Origin: Chryseobacterium gwangjuense
Lineage (GTDB): Bacteria; Bacteroidota; Bacteroidia; Flavobacteriales; Weeksellaceae
Direction: 5' to 3'
Length of the DNA stretch: 64,000 bases
Assembly: GCF_021311115.1 (NCBI RefSeq)
Contig: NZ_JAJTNP010000004.1
Coordinates: 62,001 to 126,000 of the forward strand
Below the pieces are notes generated by a model. The model ran no database searches, had not been told where the DNA came from, and saw only the letters and a program-made list of their open reading frames with translations. Position numbers and translations under genes: made by a program. Of this stretch, positions 60,656 through 64,000 are shown one piece after another; the stretch's first letter is position 1, and each line of letters opens with the position of its first letter.

Positions 60656-61636
60656 ATGAAGAAGAAAAATATTTTTAAAGGAGTTTTATTTGTAGGAATT
60701 GGTGCCAGTATATATGGGATGTTAGCGACTTTTGTTAAACTGGCCTATCAGGATGGATATACTACATCAGAAGTGACAACATCTCAGTTTGTATTAGGAT
60801 TATTTGGACTTTTAATTTTAAATTTTATTCAGACTGTAACTTCTAAGAAAATATTACCATCACCAAATTCAAAAGAGATCAGAGATTTAATGCTGGCGGG
60901 AACTTCACTGGGATGTACAAGTTTATTTTATTACATAGCAGTTCAGTATATTAATGTTTCGGTTGCTATTGTTTTATTAATGCAGTCGGTTTGGTTTAGC
61001 GTAGTAGTTGAAAGTTTTATGACAAAGAAATTACCAAAGACCAAAAAAGTAGTATCGGTAATTATTGTCTTATTAGGAACTGTTTTAGCAACAAATTTAA
61101 TTAATTCAAAAATAGATCTCGATTGGAAAGGTGTTTTCTGGGGAGTAATGGCGGCAGCTTCTTATACCTTGACTATGTTTACCTCAAATACATTGGCAAC
61201 ATATCTTCCTGTGTTCAGAAAAAGTTTTGTTATGCTTTGTGGAGGGTCTATAGTGATTTTCGCGTTTTTATTTTTTGCGCAAATCGGACCGCTATACTTT
61301 GATGGCTTGAAATCAGTGTATCTTAACTTTACAGAAAATACGGAACATATTCGTGCTTTCGACTATTCCATTCTTTGGAAATATGGGTTGATATTATCTT
61401 TATTTGGAACCATAATTCCTCCTGTTTTATTTAATGTAGGCTTTCCGAATGCAGGTTTGGGATTGGGAAGTATTGTTTCATCATTAGAACTTCCTGTTTC
61501 CGTTACAATGGCTTTTGTTTTGTTGGGAGAAGAAGTGGTTTTCATTCAATGGATTGGGATTGCTTTAATTCTTTTCGCGATTATTTTAATGAATTTGCCA
61601 GCACAAAAAGAGTATAAAATTGCGGAATTATCTTAA
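60656..61636 (+). CDS. DMT family (EamA-type) transporter
   Basis: The 326-residue protein has ten hydrophobic helices in two EamA repeats. The first repeat includes FVGIGASIYGMLATFVKLAY and FYYIAVQYINVSVAIVLLMQ, with YYIAVQYI-type signature before helix 4. The second includes GVMAAASYTLTMFTSN and LGLGSIVSSLELPVSVTMAF with VLLGEEV. The family exports or imports metabolites such as amino acids and purines; the substrate is not readable here. It is a single gene with promoter box and terminator. Confidence 0.9.
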   Translation: MKKKNIFKGVLFVGIGASIYGMLATFVKLAYQDGYTTSEVTTSQFVLGLFGLLILNFIQTVTSKKILPSPNSKEIRDLMLAGTSLGCTSLFYYIAVQYINVSVAIVLLMQSVWFSVVVESFMTKKLPKTKKVVSVIIVLLGTVLATNLINSKIDLDWKGVFWGVMAAASYTLTMFTSNTLATYLPVFRKSFVMLCGGSIVIFAFLFFAQIGPLYFDGLKSVYLNFTENTEHIRAFDYSILWKYGLILSLFGTIIPPVLFNVGFPNAGLGLGSIVSSLELPVSVTMAFVLLGEEVVFIQWIGIALILFAIILMNLPAQKEYKIAELS

Positions 61637-61659
61637 AGAAATAATAATTAATACATGAT

Positions 61660-61690
61660 AAACCGTTTCTTTGAGAACGGTTTTTTATTT
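61660..61690 (+). terminator. terminator of the DMT transporter gene
   Basis: AAACCGTT and AACGGTTT flank an 8-base loop, followed by TTT and A/T. Confidence 0.8.
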
Positions 61691-61711
61691 TTAATACTTA
61701 AATAAAATTTC

Positions 61712-62707
61712 ATGAAAAATTTAAAAAATATTGCTGCTGTTTTAATGATATCGATGGTATCAAATTTTTCCTTTTCTCAAGTAAAACCTTTGGATGCAGA
61801 ACTCACAAATTATCAATATCCTTACGAAGTCTATTTTTACAATTTTAAATCTCAGAAGAACGATTTGAAAATGGCTTATATGGATGTAAAGCCAAAAGCC
61901 GCAAATGGAAAAACAATACTGCTTCTTCATGGAAAAAATTTTAACGGAGCATATTGGGGGAGAACAGCAAAAGACCTTTCAGATAAAGGCTTTAGAGTGA
62001 TTATTCCGGATCAGATAGGATTTGGAAAATCTTCAAAACCTCAAAATTATCAGTTTTCATTTTCTCAGTTGGCAGATAATACAAAAGCTATTTTAGATGA
62101 GTTGAAAATTGATAAAGCCATTGTTTTAGGACATTCGATGGGAGGGATGGTCGCTACTAGATTTACTTTGTTGTATCCGGAAAAAGTTCAGAAACTCATT
62201 CTCGAAAACCCGATCGGATTAGAAGATTATAAAACTTTTGCAGCGTATCAGACGATCGATCAGGCGTATCAATCAGAATTAAAAAATACAGCTGAGACTT
62301 ATAAAAATTATCAGTTAAAATTTTATTACGATAATAAATGGAAAGAGGAATATCAGTCTTGGCTGAATTTAATTGCCGGTTGGACTTTGCATCCGGATTA
62401 TCCGAAAGTAGCTTGGGATGCGGCTTTAACTTCGGACATGATCTACAATCAACCGGTTTGTTATGAATTTAAAAATATTAAAACTCCGACCTTGTTAATC
62501 ATTGGAACAAGAGACAGAACGGCGATAGGAAAAGACAGGACTCCAAAAGAACTTCAGCCGAAAATGGGGCAGTATCAGGAACTGGGAAAGAAAACACAAC
62601 AACAAATCGAAGGTTCAAAATTGGTTGAAATTGAAAATGTAGGACATCTTCCGCATATTGAAGTCTATAATCAATTCTGGGCTGCGTTGTATGATTTTAT
62701 TAAATAA
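61712..62707 (+). CDS. exported alpha/beta hydrolase
   Basis: The 331-residue protein has a signal peptide (NIAAVLMISMVSNFSFSQ) and a classical alpha/beta-hydrolase fold. The oxyanion region is LLLHGKNFNGAYWG, the nucleophile elbow GHSMGG holds Ser142, a likely acid Asp is in LLIIGTRDRTAIG, and the catalytic His is in VGHLPHIE. It is expected in the periplasm or outside. Esterase, haloalkane-dehalogenase-like or lactonase activity is possible; the substrate is unknown. It is monocistronic, converging on rplS with a shared terminator. Confidence 0.9.
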   Translation: MKNLKNIAAVLMISMVSNFSFSQVKPLDAELTNYQYPYEVYFYNFKSQKNDLKMAYMDVKPKAANGKTILLLHGKNFNGAYWGRTAKDLSDKGFRVIIPDQIGFGKSSKPQNYQFSFSQLADNTKAILDELKIDKAIVLGHSMGGMVATRFTLLYPEKVQKLILENPIGLEDYKTFAAYQTIDQAYQSELKNTAETYKNYQLKFYYDNKWKEEYQSWLNLIAGWTLHPDYPKVAWDAALTSDMIYNQPVCYEFKNIKTPTLLIIGTRDRTAIGKDRTPKELQPKMGQYQELGKKTQQQIEGSKLVEIENVGHLPHIEVYNQFWAALYDFIK

Positions 62708-62724
62708 AGAAAAGCCGTAAAAAT

Positions 62725-62759
62725 AAAAAGAGACTCCTAAAAATTAGCAGTCTCTTTTT
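62725..62759. terminator. bidirectional terminator between the hydrolase gene and rplS
   Basis: AAAAAGAGACT and AGTCTCTTTTT enclose a 13-base loop, with A and T runs serving both directions. Confidence 0.85.
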
Positions 62760-62778
62760 GTATGTATTGTTGTCTGAA

Positions 62779-63135
62779 TTATTTCTTCTTGTAAGCAGCG
62801 TCTTTAATTCTAGCTTTCTTACCTCTAAGATCTCTGAAGTAATAGATTCTAGATCTTCTAACTCTACCTCTTCTATCAACTTCAATTTTTTGTAAAGCTG
62901 GCATGTTGATTGGGAATACTCTCTCAACACCTACATCTCCACTCATTTTTCTGATAGTGAAAGTTTTTGTAGAACCAGTACCTCTTAATTGGATAACTGT
63001 TCCTTTGAAGAACTGAGTTCTAGTCTTTTGTCCTTCTTTAATTTCGTAATACACAGTAATTGTATCACCTGCTTTGAATTCAGGGAATTCTTTTTTCGCA
63101 ATGTACTTGTCTTGTACGTACTTTAATAAATCCAT
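62779..63135 (-). CDS. rplS: 50S ribosomal protein L19
   Basis: The 118-residue protein matches bL19: FKAGDTITVYYEIKEGQKTR, TQFFKGTVIQLRGTGSTKTF, TIRKMSGDVGVERVFPINMP and RRGRVRRSRIYYFRDLRGKK. It sits at the interface of the two ribosomal subunits. It is transcribed alone from a strong promoter about 70 bases upstream. In many bacteria rplS follows rpsP-rimM-trmD; here it is separate, as usual in this phylum. Confidence 0.97.
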   Translation of the reverse strand: MDLLKYVQDKYIAKKEFPEFKAGDTITVYYEIKEGQKTRTQFFKGTVIQLRGTGSTKTFTIRKMSGDVGVERVFPINMPALQKIEVDRRGRVRRSRIYYFRDLRGKKARIKDAAYKKK

Positions 63136-63234
63136 TATTAATAAATAAAATGTTAAAGCTAAGCAACTTACACGCTTATCGTCAGAGGTTGAATAACAGG
63201 ATGCAAAAATATAACTTTTTTATATAAAAACCAA
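63136..63234 (-). promoter_or_regulatory. rplS promoter (TTG-N20-TATTTTTG) and leader
   Basis: On the minus strand TATTTTTG (63204-63211) followed by C, with TTG (63232-63234) 20 bases upstream, is a near-ideal flavobacterial promoter. It implies a leader of roughly 60 bases, long compared with most genes here. The leader contains the small complementary pair TAAGC/GCTTA and could carry autogenous control by L19. Confidence 0.7.
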
Positions 63235-63378
63235 TACTTTACATAATATTTTTGAATAAAATTTAGGCAGAAAAAATAAAAAGCTTTTCTATTTTTCAAA
63301 ATAATGCATTGGAAGAAGTCGTTTTCGCAGTTTCATAAAAATGTTTAAATTTAGAACTCAAAATTTAATAGCAAAATA

Positions 63379-64000
63379 ATGATAGATAAAAGAGTAAAAA
63401 ATGCAAAGGAAGCCATCGAAGGAATTCAGGATGGAATGACCTTGATGTTGGGTGGATTTGGTCTTTGCGGCATTCCTGAAAACTCAATTAATGCTTTGGT
63501 AGAGAGTGATGTAAAAGATCTTACATGTATTTCAAATAATGCGGGTGTTGATGATTTCGGATTAGGATTGTTGCTTCATAAAAGACAAATAAAGAAGATG
63601 ATTTCTTCTTACGTAGGGGAAAATGCAGAATTTGAAAGACAAATGCTTTCCGGAGAATTAGACGTAGAATTGACTCCTCAAGGGACTTTGGCGGAAAAAT
63701 GCAGAGCTGCTCAGGCAGGAATTCCTGCTTTTTACACACCAGCAGGTTTCGGAACTGAAGTGGCAGAAGGAAAAGAAGTGAAAAATTTCAAAGGTAAACC
63801 TCATATTCTTGAACATGCTTATGAAGCAGATTATTCAATCGTAAAAGCTTGGAAAGGGGATCATGCAGGAAATCTGATTTTTAAAGGTTCGGCGAGAAAT
63901 TTCAATCATCCGATGGCCGGAGCAGGAAAAATCACCATTGCAGAAGTAGAAGAACTGGTAGAACCGGGAGAATTAGACCCGAATGAGATTCATATTCCGG
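63379..64000 (+). CDS. 3-oxoacid CoA-transferase subunit A (3' end beyond window)
   Basis: The frame starts at ATG ([20 protein letters not shown]) and runs 207 codons to the end of the window without a stop, so the gene is cut by the window edge. It matches family I CoA-transferase alpha subunits: [14 protein letters not shown] is the CoA-binding glycine motif, and [63 protein letters not shown] and [18 protein letters not shown] follow. Such enzymes move CoA from succinyl-CoA to acetoacetate in ketone-body and branched-chain breakdown. The beta subunit is expected just downstream. Nothing else is seen between it and the rplS promoter. Confidence 0.93.
   Translation, partial: MIDKRVKNAKEAIEGIQDGMTLMLGGFGLCGIPENSINALVESDVKDLTCISNNAGVDDFGLGLLLHKRQIKKMISSYVGENAEFERQMLSGELDVELTPQGTLAEKCRAAQAGIPAFYTPAGFGTEVAEGKEVKNFKGKPHILEHAYEADYSIVKAWKGDHAGNLIFKGSARNFNHPMAGAGKITIAEVEELVEPGELDPNEIHIP

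Noticed and set aside
62700-62930. A 76-codon minus-strand reading frame over the end of rplS
   Set aside because: It lies out of frame within rplS and its terminator; L19 is unmistakable in the other frame.

Overview
The window is ordinary chromosomal DNA from a member of the Bacteroidota, most likely a Chryseobacterium-type flavobacterium. This rests on several things seen in the sequence: AT-rich intergenic DNA; almost no Shine-Dalgarno sequences; promoter boxes of the TAnnTTTG type, often 10-20 bases before the start codon; type IX secretion (T9SS) sorting domains of both type A and type B; a DnaE polymerase with a fused DnaQ-like exonuclease; a single-chain alpha/beta E1 dehydrogenase; and an ftsX-DUF3098-uppP-truB gene string. 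No tRNA, rRNA, CRISPR array, prophage or insertion sequence was recognised.

Layout. Positions 1-5400 hold the 3' part of an rRNA methyltransferase, a small membrane protein, a membrane-anchored glycosyltransferase, a Cys/Met-type PLP enzyme divergent from an Lrp/AsnC regulator, and a bestrophin channel. Positions 5400-12500 hold the fused E1 gene, with a short-leader or leaderless promoter and a candidate operator, and the 1559-residue DnaE. Positions 12700-20240 hold a T9SS-A fibronectin-type secreted protein, a voltage-gated-type K+ channel with a C-terminal zinc ribbon followed by a 52-residue membrane protein, a cell-surface-type protein, and a Nif3 / coiled-coil pair. Positions 20200-24800 hold an acyl-CoA synthetase, an acyl-CoA dehydrogenase and a DUF4349 lipoprotein. 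Positions 24800-31800 hold RF3, a CRC-motif exported protein, a CPBP protease / hypothetical / RdgB operon, and an RNase Z / TIGR02757 / heptad-repeat membrane protein operon.

Positions 31996-40638 are the most distinctive part: three tandem paralogues of a choice-of-anchor L plus T9SS type B surface protein, each with its own TAnnTTTG box and terminator. Positions 40700-46100 hold KsgA divergent from a tightly packed envelope and RNA-modification operon (ftsX, DUF3098, uppP, a membrane protein, truB, a beta-barrel protein, rluF). Positions 46100-54970 hold a four-repeat helix-hairpin-helix protein, divergent MerR and AraC regulators, CcoG, an SMP-30-like lipoprotein, a DbpA-like helicase with a DEFD box, and ribosomal protein S1. 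Positions 55190-60518 carry two tandem secreted M36 (fungalysin) metalloproteases whose last ~590 bp are nearly identical. The window ends with a DMT exporter, an exported alpha/beta hydrolase, ribosomal protein L19 and the 5' part of a 3-oxoacid CoA-transferase subunit A.

Taken together, the genes describe a proteolytic, surface-protein-rich aerobe that uses amino and fatty acids: PLP lyase, branched-chain-type E1, acyl-CoA enzymes, ketoacid CoA-transferase, secreted fungalysins, and a CcoG cofactor protein for a cbb3-type oxidase. I did not find a convincing new multi-gene defence or mobile system. The best leads are the three-gene surface-protein array, the gene-converted fungalysin pair, the heptad-repeat membrane protein, the zinc-ribbon K+ channel with its small partner, the operator-like palindrome at the E1 promoter, and a dispersed hairpin family with a GATTAAG core.
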